64,000 nucleotides of DNA from Rouxiella sp. S1S-2 (GCF_009208105.1 NZ_WFKL01000001.1:4836001-4900000), one strand, 5' to 3'. Counted from the stretch's first letter, positions 9,439 through 20,440 are shown. Program-made: numbers and translations. The notes: generated by a model not told the origin, from the sequence alone.

Positions 9439-9495
9439 AGATAACATTCCTTTCTTGATGGTTTTAATTAATAGAATTTTCGCAAAAAATCAGCC

Positions 9496-10719
9496 TTAAA
9501 GCATGGATTTTCCGTATTCCATTGGCGACAGGTCAAAATAGCGGGCAACGGTTTGTCCGATATCGGCAAAGGTCTCGCGATGGCCCAGGAAGCCAGGCTT
9601 CACTTTAGGCCCGTAGATCAACACCGGAATATGCTCACGGGTGTGGTCAGTGCCGCGCCAGCTTGGGTCACAGCCGTGGTCGGCGGTGAAAATAATAATG
9701 TCGTCTTCTTTCACCAGCGCCAGCAGCTCAGGCATGCGTCGGTCGAACAGCTCAAGCGCGGCGGCATAACCCGGCACGTCGCGACGATGGCCATAAGAGG
9801 AGTCAAAATCAACGAAATTGGTGAAGACGATAGTCTTGTCGCCCGCCAGTTTCATTTCCTGAACGGTAGCATCGAACAGCGCGTCCAGACCGGTGGCTTT
9901 GATTTTTTTGGTGATCCCGACGTGCGCATAAATATCGGCAATTTTACCCACCGACACCACTTCACCGCCCTTCTCATCCACCAGCTTTTTCAGGATGGTT
10001 GGCGCAGGTGGCTCAACCGCCAGATCATGGCGGTTGCCGGTGCGTTCGAAGTGACCTTTTTTATCGCCGATAAACGGACGGGCGATAACGCGGCCAATGT
10101 TGTAACCGCCTTCGGTCAGCTCTTCGCGGGCAATTTCACACAGCGCATACAGGCGCTCAAGGCCAAAGGTTTCTTCATGGCAGGCAATCTGGAAAACGGA
10201 GTCAGCAGAGGTGTAGAAAATCGGCTTGCCGGTTTTCATGTGCTCTTCGCCCAGCGCGTCGAGCACCACGGTGCCCGATGAGTGACAGTTGCCCAAATAG
10301 CCCGGCAAATCTGCACGTTCAACCAGCTTATCAAGCAGCGCCTGCGGGAAACTGTTTGTCTCGTCGGAGAAGTAACCCCAATCAAACAGCACCGGAACAC
10401 CGGCAATTTCCCAATGGCCTGAAGGGGTGTCTTTACCCGATGAAAGTTCACTGGCAAAGGCGTAAGCGCCGGTGATTTCTGCATCAGCGTCCATTCCCGC
10501 GGGGAAACGTCCGGTTGAAGCCTCTGCCGCTTTCGCCAGACCCAGTCGGGTCAGGTTAGGCAAATGCAGTGGCCCTTTACGGCCAACGTCAGCCTCGCCG
10601 CGGGCACAGGCCTCAGCGATATGGCCCAGCGTATCTGAACCCACGTCACCAAAGCGTTCGGCATCTTCACTGGCGCCAATTCCAAATGAGTCCAACATCA
10701 TAATAAATGTACGTTTCAT
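9496..10719 (-). CDS. deoB: DeoB phosphopentomutase
   Basis: 407 residues from the ATG at 10719 (GGAGAG 6 nt upstream), the E. coli length; eleven extra codons upstream in frame are not family-like. The alkaline-phosphatase-superfamily motifs are present: MLDSFGIGA at the N-terminus, [13 protein letters not shown] with the activating Thr, [13 protein letters not shown], and TADHGCDP...TDHTREHIP for the two manganese ions. It interconverts (deoxy)ribose 1- and 5-phosphate, linking DeoA/DeoD products to DeoC. Confidence 0.98.
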   Translation of the reverse strand: MKRTFIMMLDSFGIGASEDAERFGDVGSDTLGHIAEACARGEADVGRKGPLHLPNLTRLGLAKAAEASTGRFPAGMDADAEITGAYAFASELSSGKDTPSGHWEIAGVPVLFDWGYFSDETNSFPQALLDKLVERADLPGYLGNCHSSGTVVLDALGEEHMKTGKPIFYTSADSVFQIACHEETFGLERLYALCEIAREELTEGGYNIGRVIARPFIGDKKGHFERTGNRHDLAVEPPAPTILKKLVDEKGGEVVSVGKIADIYAHVGITKKIKATGLDALFDATVQEMKLAGDKTIVFTNFVDFDSSYGHRRDVPGYAAALELFDRRMPELLALVKEDDIIIFTADHGCDPSWRGTDHTREHIPVLIYGPKVKPGFLGHRETFADIGQTVARYFDLSPMEYGKSML

Positions 10720-10803
10720 TTTTGCTCTCCTGCGCATTACTACGCGTTGCAAGCGGCCGTTAAAGCACCGCTTTTGATGAATGAGTTAACCGGACCGATA
10801 AGG

Positions 10804-12141
10804 CTAGCTGATACGGCGATAAACCACCGGCAGATTCTCGGGTGCCTTATTGCTCAACACAATGGCCGATCTCACAGCGTCTGCGGCCTGCTGCCACGCT
10901 TCTTCACTGTTCGCGTGGATCATAGCCAGCGGATGCTGAGTATCAACCTGCTGACCAATACTGGCCATATGGGTTAACCCAACGCTGTAATCGATGGCGT
11001 CGCTGGCCCGGCGACGTCCGCCGCCCAAAGCCACTACGCTCATGCCCAGAGCACGGGTGTCCATCGACGTGACGATCCCGGCTCTTTCTGAATAGACCAT
11101 TTTGCTCAGGGTAGCCTGAGGCAGATAACGGTCGTAATGTTCGATAAAATCTGTCGGGCCGTTTTGCGCCGCGACCATTTTGCCAAATATCTCTGCGGCG
11201 CTGCCGTTATCGAGCACGTTTTGCAGTTTGCGGCGCGCTTCGGCGTCGTCCTGCGCCAGTCCGCCCGAAAGCAGCATCTCGACGCAGAGCGCCATGGTAA
11301 CCTCAAGCAGGCGCGGACTGCGATACTCGCCAGTCAGGAACCGCACGGCTTCGCGCACTTCCACTGCGTTTCCGGCGCTGGATGCCAGCACCTGATTCAT
11401 GTCGGTCAACAGCGCGGTCGTTTTACAACCTGCGCCATTGGCAACGTCAACGATCGCCTGTGCCAAGTCTTGCGACAGCTCATAGGTTGGCATAAAGGCA
11501 CCGGAGCCGACTTTAACATCCATCACCAGCGCGTCCAGACCCTCGGCCAGCTTCTTTGCCAGAATAGAGGCGGTGATCAGAGGAATAGAATCTACCGTCG
11601 CGGTGATGTCACGCGTCGCATAAAAACGTTTGTCCGCCGGTGCCAGTGAATTAGTCTGGCCAATAATCGCGACACCCACGTTCTGAATTATCTTTCTAAA
11701 ACGGTCATCGTCGGGAAAAATATCAAATCCCGGAATGCTCTCGAGCTTGTCGAGCGTGCCGCCAGTATGACCCAGTCCACGACCGGAGATCATCGGGACA
11801 AAACCTCCGCAAGCCGCAACCATCGGCCCCAGCATCAGCGAGGTCACATCACCTACGCCGCCGGTCGAGTGCTTGTCGACCATCGGACCATTGAGACTTA
11901 GATGCTTCCAGTTTAAAACAGTCCCTGAATCACGCATCGCCATGGTCAACGCAACGCGCTCATCCATATTCATGTCATTGAAATAGATGGTCATCGCCAG
12001 CGCAGCAATTTGACCTTCAGAGACTTTACTGTCGCGAACGCCGTTAATAAAGAAGCGAATTTCTTCTTCGCTCAGCGGTTGCCCATCGCGCTTTTTTCGA
12101 ATTATTTCTTGAGCCAGAAAGGTTTTTTGTACAGAAGCCAC
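10804..12141 (-). CDS. deoA: DeoA thymidine phosphorylase
   Basis: 445 residues. The GTG start at 12141 has GGGGTGAG 3-5 nt upstream and adds six residues to the E. coli start ([14 protein letters not shown]). The key motif [10 protein letters not shown] (phosphate loop), [17 protein letters not shown] and [10 protein letters not shown] are intact. It cleaves thymidine to thymine and deoxyribose 1-phosphate. It sits between deoC (87-bp gap) and deoB (84-bp gap) in the operon. Confidence 0.98.
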   Translation of the reverse strand: MASVQKTFLAQEIIRKKRDGQPLSEEEIRFFINGVRDSKVSEGQIAALAMTIYFNDMNMDERVALTMAMRDSGTVLNWKHLSLNGPMVDKHSTGGVGDVTSLMLGPMVAACGGFVPMISGRGLGHTGGTLDKLESIPGFDIFPDDDRFRKIIQNVGVAIIGQTNSLAPADKRFYATRDITATVDSIPLITASILAKKLAEGLDALVMDVKVGSGAFMPTYELSQDLAQAIVDVANGAGCKTTALLTDMNQVLASSAGNAVEVREAVRFLTGEYRSPRLLEVTMALCVEMLLSGGLAQDDAEARRKLQNVLDNGSAAEIFGKMVAAQNGPTDFIEHYDRYLPQATLSKMVYSERAGIVTSMDTRALGMSVVALGGGRRRASDAIDYSVGLTHMASIGQQVDTQHPLAMIHANSEEAWQQAADAVRSAIVLSNKAPENLPVVYRRIS

Positions 12142-12228
12142 GTCTCACCCCAATTTGCAAACAGAGAGGAAATCACCACACAAACCGTTGAACCACAGGC
12201 GACGACCCGCGCCGCCCAAGGGGAGAAG

Positions 12229-13008
12229 TTAGTAGCCGCTGCCGGATTTTTGCCCCTGATGACCCAACGTGGTCAACAGGCTTGCCAACAGGCTGGATGC
12301 ACCAAAGCGGAAGTGGCGCGCATCGGCCCACTCACGGCCCAGAATATCGTCCGCTAGCGCCAGATACTGCGCGGCGTCTTCGGCTGTTTTCACACCACCC
12401 GCCGGTTTGAAGCCAACAGACTGGCCCACGTTCAGCTCGTTAATCACGCGCATCATCAGCTCGGCGCTGTGAAGGGTGGCGTTTTCCGGTACTTTACCGG
12501 TTGAGGTTTTAATAAAGTCAGCACCGGCGTTAATCGCGATTTCCGACGCTTTACGAATTAATGAATCCTGCTTCAGCTCACCGGTTTCGATGATAACTTT
12601 CAGCAAAATTTTAGCCTCATGACAGGCCTGCGCACACTGTTTGACCAGCTCAAAGCCCACTTGTTCATTACCGGCCATCAGCGCCCGATACGGAAACACG
12701 ACGTCAACTTCATCGGCACCGTAGGCGATGGCGGCGCGAGTTTCAGCCAGTGCAATCTCAATGTCATCGTTACCGTGCGGGAAGTTGGTCACCGTCGCGA
12801 TACGAATGTCTGGCGTACCCTGTTCGCGCAGTGTTTTACGCGCAATGGGAATGAAACGTGGATAAATGCACACGGCTGCGGTGTTGCCCGCCGGACTTTT
12901 GGCCTGATGACAAAGTGCGATCACTTTTGCGTCTGTATCGTCTTCATTCAGGGTGGTTAAATCCATCAGACTCAGCGCGCGCTGCGCTGCTGCGGTTAAA
13001 TCGGTCAT
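12229..13008 (-). CDS. deoC: DeoC deoxyribose-phosphate aldolase
   Basis: 259 residues from the ATG at 13008 (TTGGAGAGTGTT upstream), the E. coli length; five further in-frame codons lie above it. The class I aldolase active site is seen as [20 protein letters not shown] and the Schiff-base lysine in [10 protein letters not shown], with [10 protein letters not shown] near the C-terminus. It splits deoxyribose 5-phosphate to acetaldehyde and glyceraldehyde 3-phosphate. As the first gene of deoCABD it lies below the CRP-type sites and palindromes described separately. Confidence 0.98.
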   Translation of the reverse strand: MTDLTAAAQRALSLMDLTTLNEDDTDAKVIALCHQAKSPAGNTAAVCIYPRFIPIARKTLREQGTPDIRIATVTNFPHGNDDIEIALAETRAAIAYGADEVDVVFPYRALMAGNEQVGFELVKQCAQACHEAKILLKVIIETGELKQDSLIRKASEIAINAGADFIKTSTGKVPENATLHSAELMMRVINELNVGQSVGFKPAGGVKTAEDAAQYLALADDILGREWADARHFRFGASSLLASLLTTLGHQGQKSGSGY

Positions 13009-13171
13009 AACACTCTCCAACAATTTTCAATCCTGAAACGCCTTCAGAACCGAGCATACAGTCGAGGACGTTTATGCGTCACTGCGCGATAAATCGTCCT
13101 GCACCTTGGCGAGCAGACGAACACAATCGCTACCTGTTTAGTACATTTGAACAGGTTTTCGTCACTTAGGA

Positions 13172-13239
13172 TGTGCAGTATTTCACACAAAATGAAAATC
13201 GATTGCAACGTTACTCTGAAAAATGAGAGGTGAATCACA
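13172..13239 (-). promoter_or_regulatory. deoP2-like control region: two CRP-type sites
   Basis: On the minus strand TGTGAAATACTGCACA (13172-13187) and TGTGATTCACCTCTCA (13224-13239) each match the CRP consensus TGTGA-N6-TCACA with one mismatch. Their centres are 52 bp apart. In E. coli deoP2 the two CRP sites lie about 53 bp apart, at roughly -40 and -93, with CytR bound between them. By analogy transcription of deoC would start near 13139. No clear -10 box stands out, as expected for a CRP-dependent promoter. The CytR role is inferred from the spacing only. Confidence 0.6.
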
Positions 13240-13343
13240 CTTAAGGGCTATAAGCTCAGACTTGGGCACTGAGTAAAAGTGTATACCTGAATCATGACAA
13301 ACGATGATTCAGACAACACTCTCCATGCCATAGATTCTACCCC

Positions 13344-13377
13344 AATCGTAAATGTTATTTAAATAACATTTACGATT
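13344..13377. promoter_or_regulatory. 34-bp perfect palindrome with DeoR-operator-like core (site 1)
   Basis: The sequence is a perfect inverted repeat of 17-bp arms. Its centre, TGTTATTTAAATAACA (13353-13368), shares the TGTTA/TAACA arms and 16-bp size of the E. coli DeoR operator TGTTAGAATTCTAACA. It lies upstream of deoC and beyond the CRP sites. The likely role is repression of a deoP1-like promoter by DeoR; a different regulator cannot be excluded. Confidence 0.5.
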
Positions 13378-13436
13378 AATTTCACACCTTGAGTATTGGA
13401 ATTGATTTATTAAAAGGGCAAAGACACTGAGATTAA

Positions 13437-13452
13437 TGTTATTTAAATAACA
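13437..13452. promoter_or_regulatory. DeoR-operator-like palindrome (site 2)
   Basis: TGTTATTTAAATAACA occurs again, identical to the core of site 1, with centres 84 bp apart (about eight helical turns). It lies only 11 bp beyond the yjjV stop codon. The exact duplication and helical phasing suggest cooperative or looped binding by one regulator, plausibly DeoR. Confidence 0.5.
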
Positions 13453-13463
13453 AATGGTGGCAT

Positions 13464-14246
13464 TTAGGCATGAGGAATATTGAAAACGCGTCGTGTATTT
13501 TCCAGAAGTGCCTGAGCAAGTTGCTCGGCAGGTTCAGAACGCAGTTCGCAGAGGACCTCAAAAACGCGAGCGGCGCGTTCAGGTCTGTTAGGTTGCCCCT
13601 GAAAACCCTGCAGCGGCATGTCAGGGGCATCGGTTTCCAACAGCAGTGAAGAAAGCGGGAGTTGGGCCATCACCTGACGGGTTTTCTGCGCACGTTCGTA
13701 GGTGATAGTACCGCCTACGCCAATAGCGAATCCGAGCCGCACGAAGGCCTGTGCCTGAGAAAGACTGCCAGCAAAACCGTGAACGACGCCTGTAGCAGGC
13801 AACGACGCCTTACGCAGCATAGCCGCAAGCGGATCGTGCGACCGGCGTGAATGCAGGATCATCGGCAGGTTATGTTGCCTGGCCAGTTTGAACTGTTCCC
13901 GAAGCAGCCGCTGCTGTTTATCAAACATCGGCGTCTCCATATATAAGTCCAGCCCCGTTTCTCCGATAGCGACCAGCTTCGGATGCCGCTGTGCCAGGCT
14001 CTCAGCAAGCTGGTCAAGACAGGCTTCGCTGTGGGTGGCAATGCAAATCGGATGCAGACCCAGGGCGGCAAAAATCGGCGGATGGGTCTCGGCAAGCTGT
14101 AAAACGTGATTAAACCGACCGGCCTCCACAGCGGGCAAAATGAGTTGATTAACCCCGGCCTCAGCCGCCAGACGCAGGCTCTCGGCTTCATGGCCCGTAA
14201 ACGGCGGAAAATCAAAATGGCAGTGGGTATCAATAAATGCACGCAT
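13464..14246 (-). CDS. yjjV: YjjV, TatD-family metal-dependent hydrolase/DNase
   Basis: 260 residues. The TIM-barrel metal ligands are visible: DTHCHFDF at the N-terminus, the Glu in GETGLD, ILHSRR, VVHGFAG, and LLLETDAPDMP near the C-terminus. It belongs to the TatD family of metal-dependent (3'-5') deoxyribonucleases/hydrolases. The ATG at 14246 overlaps the yjjU stop (TGATG), implying translational coupling; a GTG one codon upstream is equally possible. E. coli has yjjW and yjjI between this gene and deoC. They are absent here. Confidence 0.93.
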   Translation of the reverse strand: MRAFIDTHCHFDFPPFTGHEAESLRLAAEAGVNQLILPAVEAGRFNHVLQLAETHPPIFAALGLHPICIATHSEACLDQLAESLAQRHPKLVAIGETGLDLYMETPMFDKQQRLLREQFKLARQHNLPMILHSRRSHDPLAAMLRKASLPATGVVHGFAGSLSQAQAFVRLGFAIGVGGTITYERAQKTRQVMAQLPLSSLLLETDAPDMPLQGFQGQPNRPERAARVFEVLCELRSEPAEQLAQALLENTRRVFNIPHA

Positions 14247-15511
14247 CACAGCTTGTCTCCTTCACCCTCAATTTTCGGCAGCTCAAAGGCATTTGCCGCC
14301 GGGAGAAAGCCGCTGTCTCGACGAGAATCGGTCAGCGCTACCTGATCCGTTAATATTTTACTTGCGCCGATGCTTTCAACTGGCGCTCTCTCTGTCGACA
14401 CCTTTTCTACCGGTAAAATATCAACCGGCAGAGGCTCAAGCACGAGGGTTCCCGCTTCAATTAAATCAGCCTGATTTGCGGCGGCGCTAAGCGGAAGCTC
14501 AATTTCTGGAGAAATAACCGGCGGCACCACGGGTTTTGGCCTTCTGGTAACGCGCGGGGTAATAATCGGCAGTGGCCGATCGTTTTCACGCGGCAGCAAC
14601 CAATGAGAAACAATAGACAGAAAGTAACGCGCACAGCGACGCCCCAGGTGATAGTCCTGATTCAAAGCCGGTAAACGACTGCCGAGGGCGTGACTGGCGA
14701 GCGGCTTGGGCGGGAATATTTCGAAAATACGCAGGTCGCCCGGCGGATTTTCTATAAATTGCTGAATGCGGTAATAGCTTTTTTCATGATGCTGCACCAT
14801 GTGAACCAACTGTTGCAGGCTACTTTCACTAAGCCACTGTTCCATGCGCTTCATCCACTGCGGGGTATAAAACATCGCCGAGGGCACAGTGCGGATCACC
14901 ACGATAGTATCGGCTCCGCGTCGATAGGCTTCTTCCACCGGAATAGCATCGCTGATACCACCATCCTGATAGCTGACACCGTCGAGGTCGACGCCCATGC
15001 GGTAAAATCCGGGGATGGCGCTGGAGGCTTTGATAACCGGCAGCCAGCTCTCGCGAGTCGGGGCAAAGTAGCTGGGCGCGTAGTCATCGCTTCGGCAGGC
15101 ACACATCAAAAATTCCCGTCCGTCGATGAGCAGCTTTTCAGCACTCTCCATCGCCAACGGCATGTTTTTTGACGTTTCGTCGACCAACCAGTCGAGATCA
15201 ATGAGGTGTCCGCCGCGAACAAAACGCAGAGGATTAAAAAATTGCGGGCTTGTGGTGTAACGCGTGATAACCCGTCGGGCATATCCGGCTTGGCCACAGA
15301 CATAAGCAGAAAGATTTTGAGCACCGGCAGAAGTGCCGATCAGTAAATCGAAGGGATTGAAGCCTGCTCGTTGAAACTCGTCAAGCACGCCTGCTGTGAA
15401 GATACCCCGTTGGCCGCCGCCTTCGCACACTAATGCGATTTTGCCCGGCGTATAGGGTTTGTAAGCCAAGGGTTCAATGTTCCCCAGCGTGACCGGAATT
15501 CTGTATCCCAA
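14246..15511 (-). CDS. yjjU: YjjU, patatin-like phospholipase family protein
   Basis: About 421 residues from a TTG at 15511. This start is chosen because GGAGG lies 5 nt upstream and the product then begins GYRIPVTLGNIEPL, aligning with E. coli YjjU. An in-frame ATG at 15547 exists but its GGAGT abuts the codon. The patatin domain has the oxyanion loop CEGGGQRGIF, the nucleophile GTSAG (Ser) and the DGG of the catalytic dyad (SYQDGGISDAIPV). The C-terminus is about 60 residues longer than in E. coli, with a Pro-rich, low-complexity tail. It is probably a lipid acyl hydrolase; the substrate is unknown. Confidence 0.92.
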   Translation of the reverse strand: MGYRIPVTLGNIEPLAYKPYTPGKIALVCEGGGQRGIFTAGVLDEFQRAGFNPFDLLIGTSAGAQNLSAYVCGQAGYARRVITRYTTSPQFFNPLRFVRGGHLIDLDWLVDETSKNMPLAMESAEKLLIDGREFLMCACRSDDYAPSYFAPTRESWLPVIKASSAIPGFYRMGVDLDGVSYQDGGISDAIPVEEAYRRGADTIVVIRTVPSAMFYTPQWMKRMEQWLSESSLQQLVHMVQHHEKSYYRIQQFIENPPGDLRIFEIFPPKPLASHALGSRLPALNQDYHLGRRCARYFLSIVSHWLLPRENDRPLPIITPRVTRRPKPVVPPVISPEIELPLSAAANQADLIEAGTLVLEPLPVDILPVEKVSTERAPVESIGASKILTDQVALTDSRRDSGFLPAANAFELPKIEGEGDKL

Positions 15512-15776
15512 CGAAGCCTCCTCAACAAATGACTCTTTGATGAGCATACTCCGACTTTCACCGATCAGTAATATTCTTGCAAAATCCCGGAGATTAAATC
15601 GTTACTTCCTGTAAACCAGACGCCGCACCCTTTCGGTAATACGCGCATCGGATAACTCAAGGCTCTTCCTTTGCTTCCCTGCGCCTTAACAAATTATCCT
15701 TAATAATCTCCGGGATATATCAGATAAAAATCACTTTATCTTTTAGTCTTTGTGGTTGTCCAAATTCTACCGAGCG

Positions 15777-15938
15777 TCAGAGTCGTTTACGACCGGTAAA
15801 CAAGCTGACCAAGAACAGAATGATACCAACAACGAACACGACTTTTGCAGCCCAGGCCGCTGTACCTGCCAGTCCACCGAAACCCAACGCTGCCGCGATT
15901 AACGCGATGATAAGAAATATAATACCCCAACGAAACAT
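15777..15938 (-). CDS. ytjA: YtjA, DUF1328 small membrane protein
   Basis: A 53-residue frame, [20 protein letters not shown]...[13 protein letters not shown], preceded by AAGGAGAAGCTT. It has two hydrophobic helices with a GG-containing turn (GFGGLAGTA) and a basic C-terminal tail. The sequence and the position between osmY and yjjU are those of E. coli ytjA. The function is unknown; the family is often stress-induced. Confidence 0.92.
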   Translation of the reverse strand: MFRWGIIFLIIALIAAALGFGGLAGTAAWAAKVVFVVGIILFLVSLFTGRKRL

Positions 15939-16213
15939 AAGCTTCTCCTTACCCTATTTAAAATATTCGTACGTCACTCGGTTATGAAATGCGTCCTGAA
16001 TAACGGTTATTACTGTAGATAACAAATTAAGAAGTACAGTATTAAAGATAGCTTGAAAAAAAGAAAACGGACGGAAACTCAGTGATTTCTCACGTAAAAA
16101 AACCGTAAGTCAGCTTATTTTTCATTACTTGTGGTGCGTAAACTTCTTTGCATCAGTCGTGCGGTCAAAACTGGGTTGCCCACCCTGAAGATGGGCAACA
16201 CGTTCAGCAAATA

Positions 16214-16813
16214 TTAAGGCTGTACTTTAAGGTCGTTCTTAACGCTTTTCACACCGTCTACCGTTTTAGCAACGCTTTCAGCGCGATCGGACTGAGCAGC
16301 CGTTTTAACAGTACCTGATAGCTGAACAACGCCGTCGGTAGTTTCGACTTTCACCATGCGTGAAGGCACGATGTCATCGGCCAGCAGTTTGGCTTTTACC
16401 GACGTGGTGGTTGCAGTATCACCGGCATAACCTTTAACGGACTGGGACTTGCTGTCTTTGGTGTGTAGCTTATCACTGACGGATTTAACGCCTTCAACTT
16501 TGGTTGCCACCGCGACAGCCTGTTCCGCTTCGGCCTGAGAGCCGACGAAACCGCTCAATGTCACGACGCCATTGTCTGTTTTAACTGAGATATCAGTGCT
16601 TTTGATAGCTTTGTCGTCTACCAGTGCACTTTTAACTTTAGCTGTGGTGGCGCTGTCGCCCATGTAGCCATCAACTTTCTTCATGGAGCTATCGATTTTT
16701 GCACCCGCAGAATTCATTGTGCTTTCTGCAGTTGCCGCCAGTGCACTACCGCTCATCAGGGCAGTACCCAGAACAACGGCCATCATTGAGTATGCAAAAT
16801 TAGACTTTTTCAT
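16214..16813 (-). CDS. osmY: OsmY, periplasmic BON-domain stress protein
   Basis: 199 residues from the ATG at 16813 (AAGGAAG upstream), giving a signal peptide [26 protein letters not shown]. Eighteen extra codons open upstream are not family-like. Two BON domains follow: [23 protein letters not shown]...GVVTLSGFV (about 56-120) and [23 protein letters not shown]...VVQLSGTV (about 133-199). OsmY is a periplasmic protein/chaperone made under osmotic and stationary-phase stress. It lies next to prfC, as in E. coli. Confidence 0.96.
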   Translation of the reverse strand: MKKSNFAYSMMAVVLGTALMSGSALAATAESTMNSAGAKIDSSMKKVDGYMGDSATTAKVKSALVDDKAIKSTDISVKTDNGVVTLSGFVGSQAEAEQAVAVATKVEGVKSVSDKLHTKDSKSQSVKGYAGDTATTTSVKAKLLADDIVPSRMVKVETTDGVVQLSGTVKTAAQSDRAESVAKTVDGVKSVKNDLKVQP

Positions 16814-17146
16814 CGATTTCTTCCTTAACAGTTTGGGAACCCGTAAATTTCGGGCTCTTTCCGTCACATGGTCGTGACGACTTAAAAACTTATTACTGTG
16901 TTCACGTCACTGTGAATTTAAAAAATTCAGCACAACTCTCTACTTGATTTCCTAAAGCCAGCGTTTCCAGCTGCCATTCGTTGTGCGTTCATTTAATATA
17001 GCCGACCATCAGCAAAACTGTAGTAAGAATGGCGAATTAACCTGTAATACAGATAAGTCCGAGCATTTCGCCTTATTTTGGCTCAAAAAACAGGCAAAAA
17101 TGCAAAAAGTAGTTTCCAAATGAAATTAATTATCAGGAAAAAATCA
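16814..17146 (-). promoter_or_regulatory. osmY upstream region
   Basis: A gene-free stretch upstream of osmY. On the minus strand GGCTATATTAAAT contains a -10-like CTATATT (16995-17001) that resembles the RpoS-type element CTATACT. It would give a leader of roughly 170-180 nt, and osmY is known to have a long leader and to depend on RpoS. No convincing -35 is seen. The assignment is tentative. Confidence 0.35.
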
Positions 17147-17174
17147 TAAAAAAAGACGGCACTCAGGCCGTCTT
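17147..17174 (-). terminator. Intrinsic terminator downstream of prfC
   Basis: On the minus strand AGACGGC and GCCGTCT pair around a 6-nt loop and are followed by seven T residues, about 40 nt after the prfC stop. Confidence 0.85.
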
Positions 17175-17214
17175 TAAGGGAGGAATCGCGATATGGATAA
17201 ACGTTATCAGCAGA

Positions 17215-18804
17215 TTAATGTTCGCGAGTTTTACGGAAATCCACTTCAGGATAACGGTCTTTCGTCAGGTTAAGGTTAACCATTGACGGTGCGATATAGG
17301 TCAGATTATCACCGCCATCCAGCGCCAGGTTAAGCTCGCACTTACGTTGGAAATCATCGAACTTCTTCACGTCAGAGCATTCAACCCAGCGGGCGGTTGA
17401 GACGTTAACCGATTCGTAAATCGCTTCGACGTTGTATTCGCTCTTCAGACGCGCAACGACGACTTCAAACTGCAGCACACCCACCGCTCCCACGATCAAG
17501 TCGTTATTAATCAGGGGACGGAACACCTGCACGGCACCTTCTTCGGAGAGCTGAACCAGCCCTTTAAGCAGCTGTTTCTGCTTGAGCGGGTCACGCAGAC
17601 GGATGCGGCGGAACAATTCAGGCGCAAAGTTCGGGATACCGGTGAACTTCATGTTTTCACCCTGAGTAAAGGTGTCACCAATCTGAATGGTACCGTGGTT
17701 ATGCAGCCCAATGATGTCACCCGGATAAGCTTCTTCAACGTGCGAACGATCGCCCGCCATGAAGGTAAGCGCATCAGAGATGACGACATCTTTGCCGGTA
17801 CGCACCTGACGTAGCTTCATACCTTTTTCATATTTACCTGAAACTACGCGCATAAAGGCAACGCGGTCGCGGTGTTTCGGGTCCATATTGGCCTGAATCT
17901 TAAACACGAAGCCGGTAAATTTCTCATCATCAGCTTTCACTTCACGCACGTCAGTTTTACGCGGCATCGGCGCAGGCGCCCACTCCACCAGCCCGTCGAG
18001 CATGTGGTCAACGCCAAAGTTACCTAATGCAGTACCGAAGAACACTGGGGTAAGATCGCCGCTGAGGAAGGCCTCGTGGTCAAACTCGTGTGAAGCACCC
18101 TGCACCAGCTCCAGCTCGCCGCGCAGCTGAATCGCCAGCTCTTCACCGATGGCCGTGTCGAGATCTGGGTTATTCAGACCTTTAACAATGCGCACTTCCT
18201 GAATGGTGTGGCCTTTACCGGTTTGATAAAGATAAGTTTCATCTTTATAGAGGTGATAAACCCCTTTAAACAGCTTGCCGCAGCCGATTGGCCAAGTGAT
18301 AGGTGAGCAGGCAATTTTCAGCTCGCGCTCAACTTCGTCCATCACTTCCATTGGGTCGCGAATGTCGCGGTCCAGCTTGTTCATGAAGGTAATGATCGGC
18401 GTATCGCGCAGACGTGTCACTTCCATCAGCTTACGGGTACGATCCTCGACGCCTTTTGCGGTGTCGATAACCATCAAACAGCAGTCGACGGCGGTCAAGG
18501 TACGATAAGTATCTTCAGAGAAGTCTTCGTGTCCCGGGGTATCCAGCAGGTTAACCAGCGCGTGGCGGTAAGGGAACTGCATCACGGAAGTCGTAATGGA
18601 GATACCACGTTGTTTTTCCATTTCCATCCAGTCGGACTTGGCGTGGTTGTTTGAGCCACGGCCCTTTACCGTACCGGCGGTCTGAATGGCCTGTCCGAAC
18701 AACAGCACTTTTTCAGTAATGGTGGTTTTACCCGCATCGGGGTGCGAGATAATGGCGAAGGTGCGACGTTTGGCGACTTCGAGGGCGTATTCACTAGGAG
18801 ACAT
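17215..18804 (-). CDS. prfC: Peptide chain release factor 3 (RF3)
   Basis: 529 residues from the ATG at 18804 (GTGGAAAAAC upstream), exactly the E. coli length; the frame extends 21 codons further without family similarity. The GTPase motifs SHPDAGKTT (G1), [13 protein letters not shown] (G2), DTPGHEDF (G3) and NKLDRD (G4) are intact, followed by EF-Tu-like domains II/III. RF3 uses GTP to recycle RF1/RF2 from the ribosome. Its partner context in E. coli is yjjG-prfC-osmY; yjjG is not here. Confidence 0.98.
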   Translation of the reverse strand: MSPSEYALEVAKRRTFAIISHPDAGKTTITEKVLLFGQAIQTAGTVKGRGSNNHAKSDWMEMEKQRGISITTSVMQFPYRHALVNLLDTPGHEDFSEDTYRTLTAVDCCLMVIDTAKGVEDRTRKLMEVTRLRDTPIITFMNKLDRDIRDPMEVMDEVERELKIACSPITWPIGCGKLFKGVYHLYKDETYLYQTGKGHTIQEVRIVKGLNNPDLDTAIGEELAIQLRGELELVQGASHEFDHEAFLSGDLTPVFFGTALGNFGVDHMLDGLVEWAPAPMPRKTDVREVKADDEKFTGFVFKIQANMDPKHRDRVAFMRVVSGKYEKGMKLRQVRTGKDVVISDALTFMAGDRSHVEEAYPGDIIGLHNHGTIQIGDTFTQGENMKFTGIPNFAPELFRRIRLRDPLKQKQLLKGLVQLSEEGAVQVFRPLINNDLIVGAVGVLQFEVVVARLKSEYNVEAIYESVNVSTARWVECSDVKKFDDFQRKCELNLALDGGDNLTYIAPSMVNLNLTKDRYPEVDFRKTREH

Positions 18805-19233
18805 GTTTTTCCACGTTTCTGCGGTTGTCCGCCCTGCATCGGTATTGATTTTACGCCAGAACGGCATCAGGCAAAGCGGTAATAAAAGTTATAGCCGGCT
18901 ATTTTCTATGATTTGGCGGGGTTAGACAATCAATGCTTTTATATTCGCTTGCGGATGAGTGAAAATACGCGGAGCACAGAGCCGGTTCAGCGACCTGAGT
19001 TTGGGCTAAATTCACTCTAATTTCATTAAAGTGTGACTAATATCACATATAAATTTTGCATAACTTTACAGCTTGCATTAAAAATACCTGTCCCATCACA
19101 AAACTGGTCCGCTCCTTTCTGGATAATCGGGCCAATAAAAGTTGTACAGCATGACAAGGCGGCTTCAGCTGCCACAATCTGAACTCTTTTTTTGCGTGTT
19201 TTAACCTCTTATACATCACAAGGATGTATCTTA
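18805..19233. promoter_or_regulatory. Divergent intergenic region prfC/tsgA
   Basis: A 429-bp gene-free region that must hold both divergent promoters. Its middle (about 19020-19100) is AT-rich with several TTGCAT/TTTACA-like hexamers, but none is paired convincingly with a -10. No RNA gene or repeat was recognised. Confidence 0.4.
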
Positions 19234-20412
19234 ATGACTAAAAGTAATCGATTGCTTCTCACCTGGATCAGCTTTTTCTCTTACGGGCTGACGGGGGCAT
19301 TGGTAATTGTCACCGGCATGGTAATGGGCAATATCGCCGAGTATTTCGGTCTGCCTGTTTCTAGCATGAGTAACACCTTTACCTTCCTCAACGCAGGCAT
19401 TCTGATAGCCATCTTCCTTAATGCGTGGCTAATGGAAGTTATCCCGTTGAAACGCCAGCTTATTTTTGGGTTTGTACTGATGGTTCTGGCGGTTGCGGGT
19501 CTGATGATGAGCAAAAGCATCAGCGTATTCTCGCTGTGCATGTTCGTTCTCGGCGTAGTCAGCGGCATCACCATGTCGATTGGGACTTTCCTGATCACCC
19601 ACATCTATGAAGGCCGTCAGCGCGGTTCACGTCTGCTGTTTACCGATTCGTTCTTCAGCATGGCGGGAATGATCTTCCCCATCGTGGCGGGCATCCTGCT
19701 GGCACGCAGCATTGGCTGGTACTGGGTTTATGCTTGTATTGGTATCCTGTACGTGGCGATCTTTTTGCTGACCCTGATTGCCGAATTCCCAGTATTGGGC
19801 GCCAAAGGCAAAACCGACAATCAGCCGGTAGTGAAAGAAAAGTGGGGAATTGGCGTGCTGTTCCTGTCAATTGCAGCATTGTGCTACATCCTCGGCCAGC
19901 TGGGCTTCATTCAGTGGGTACCGGATTACGTCACCAAAACCTTTAATCTGGACATCAATCAGGCCGGCAAACTGGTCAGCGATTTCTGGTTGTCTTACAT
20001 GATTGGCATGTGGGTATTCAGCTTTGTGCTGCGCTTCTTCGACCTGCAGCGCATCGTGACACTGCTTACCGCGCTGGCTACCGTGGCGATGTACCTGTTT
20101 ATCTCTACCGATAATCCGGCGCATCTGACCTACGCTATCCTCGGGTTGGGCTTTGTCTCCAGCGCAATTTACACCACCATCATTACGCTCGGCTCACTGC
20201 AAACCAAGGTATCTTCGCCAAAACTGGTTAACTTTATCCTGACCTGCGGCACCGTTGGCACCATGCTGACCTTTGTTGTCACGAGCCCTATCGTAAGAGA
20301 CCACGGGACCCACGCGGCGTTGGCTACAGCTAACGTATTGTATTTCGTTGTATTTGTGATGTGTCTGGCGCTGGGTTTTGTGACCAAGCACAAAATGCAC
20401 GGCCACAAATAA
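19234..20412 (+). CDS. tsgA: TsgA, MFS transporter
   Basis: 392 residues from the ATG at 19234 (AAGGATG upstream), close to the 393 of E. coli TsgA; an upstream in-frame ATG adds 14 residues that do not fit. Twelve hydrophobic helices can be followed. [70 protein letters not shown] (split here across helices 4-5) and [12 protein letters not shown] are strongly TsgA-like. The substrate is unknown. In E. coli the gene is near nirB/cysG, so its place here between prfC and rimI is a rearrangement. A terminator follows. Confidence 0.92.
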   Translation: MTKSNRLLLTWISFFSYGLTGALVIVTGMVMGNIAEYFGLPVSSMSNTFTFLNAGILIAIFLNAWLMEVIPLKRQLIFGFVLMVLAVAGLMMSKSISVFSLCMFVLGVVSGITMSIGTFLITHIYEGRQRGSRLLFTDSFFSMAGMIFPIVAGILLARSIGWYWVYACIGILYVAIFLLTLIAEFPVLGAKGKTDNQPVVKEKWGIGVLFLSIAALCYILGQLGFIQWVPDYVTKTFNLDINQAGKLVSDFWLSYMIGMWVFSFVLRFFDLQRIVTLLTALATVAMYLFISTDNPAHLTYAILGLGFVSSAIYTTIITLGSLQTKVSSPKLVNFILTCGTVGTMLTFVVTSPIVRDHGTHAALATANVLYFVVFVMCLALGFVTKHKMHGHK

Positions 20413-20440
20413 GCGATTGAGTTTTTAAGAAGAAATGAGA

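Noticed and set aside
9553..10281. 242-codon open frame antisense to deoB
   Set aside because: Shadow of a highly conserved metabolic gene; no ribosome site or known domain.
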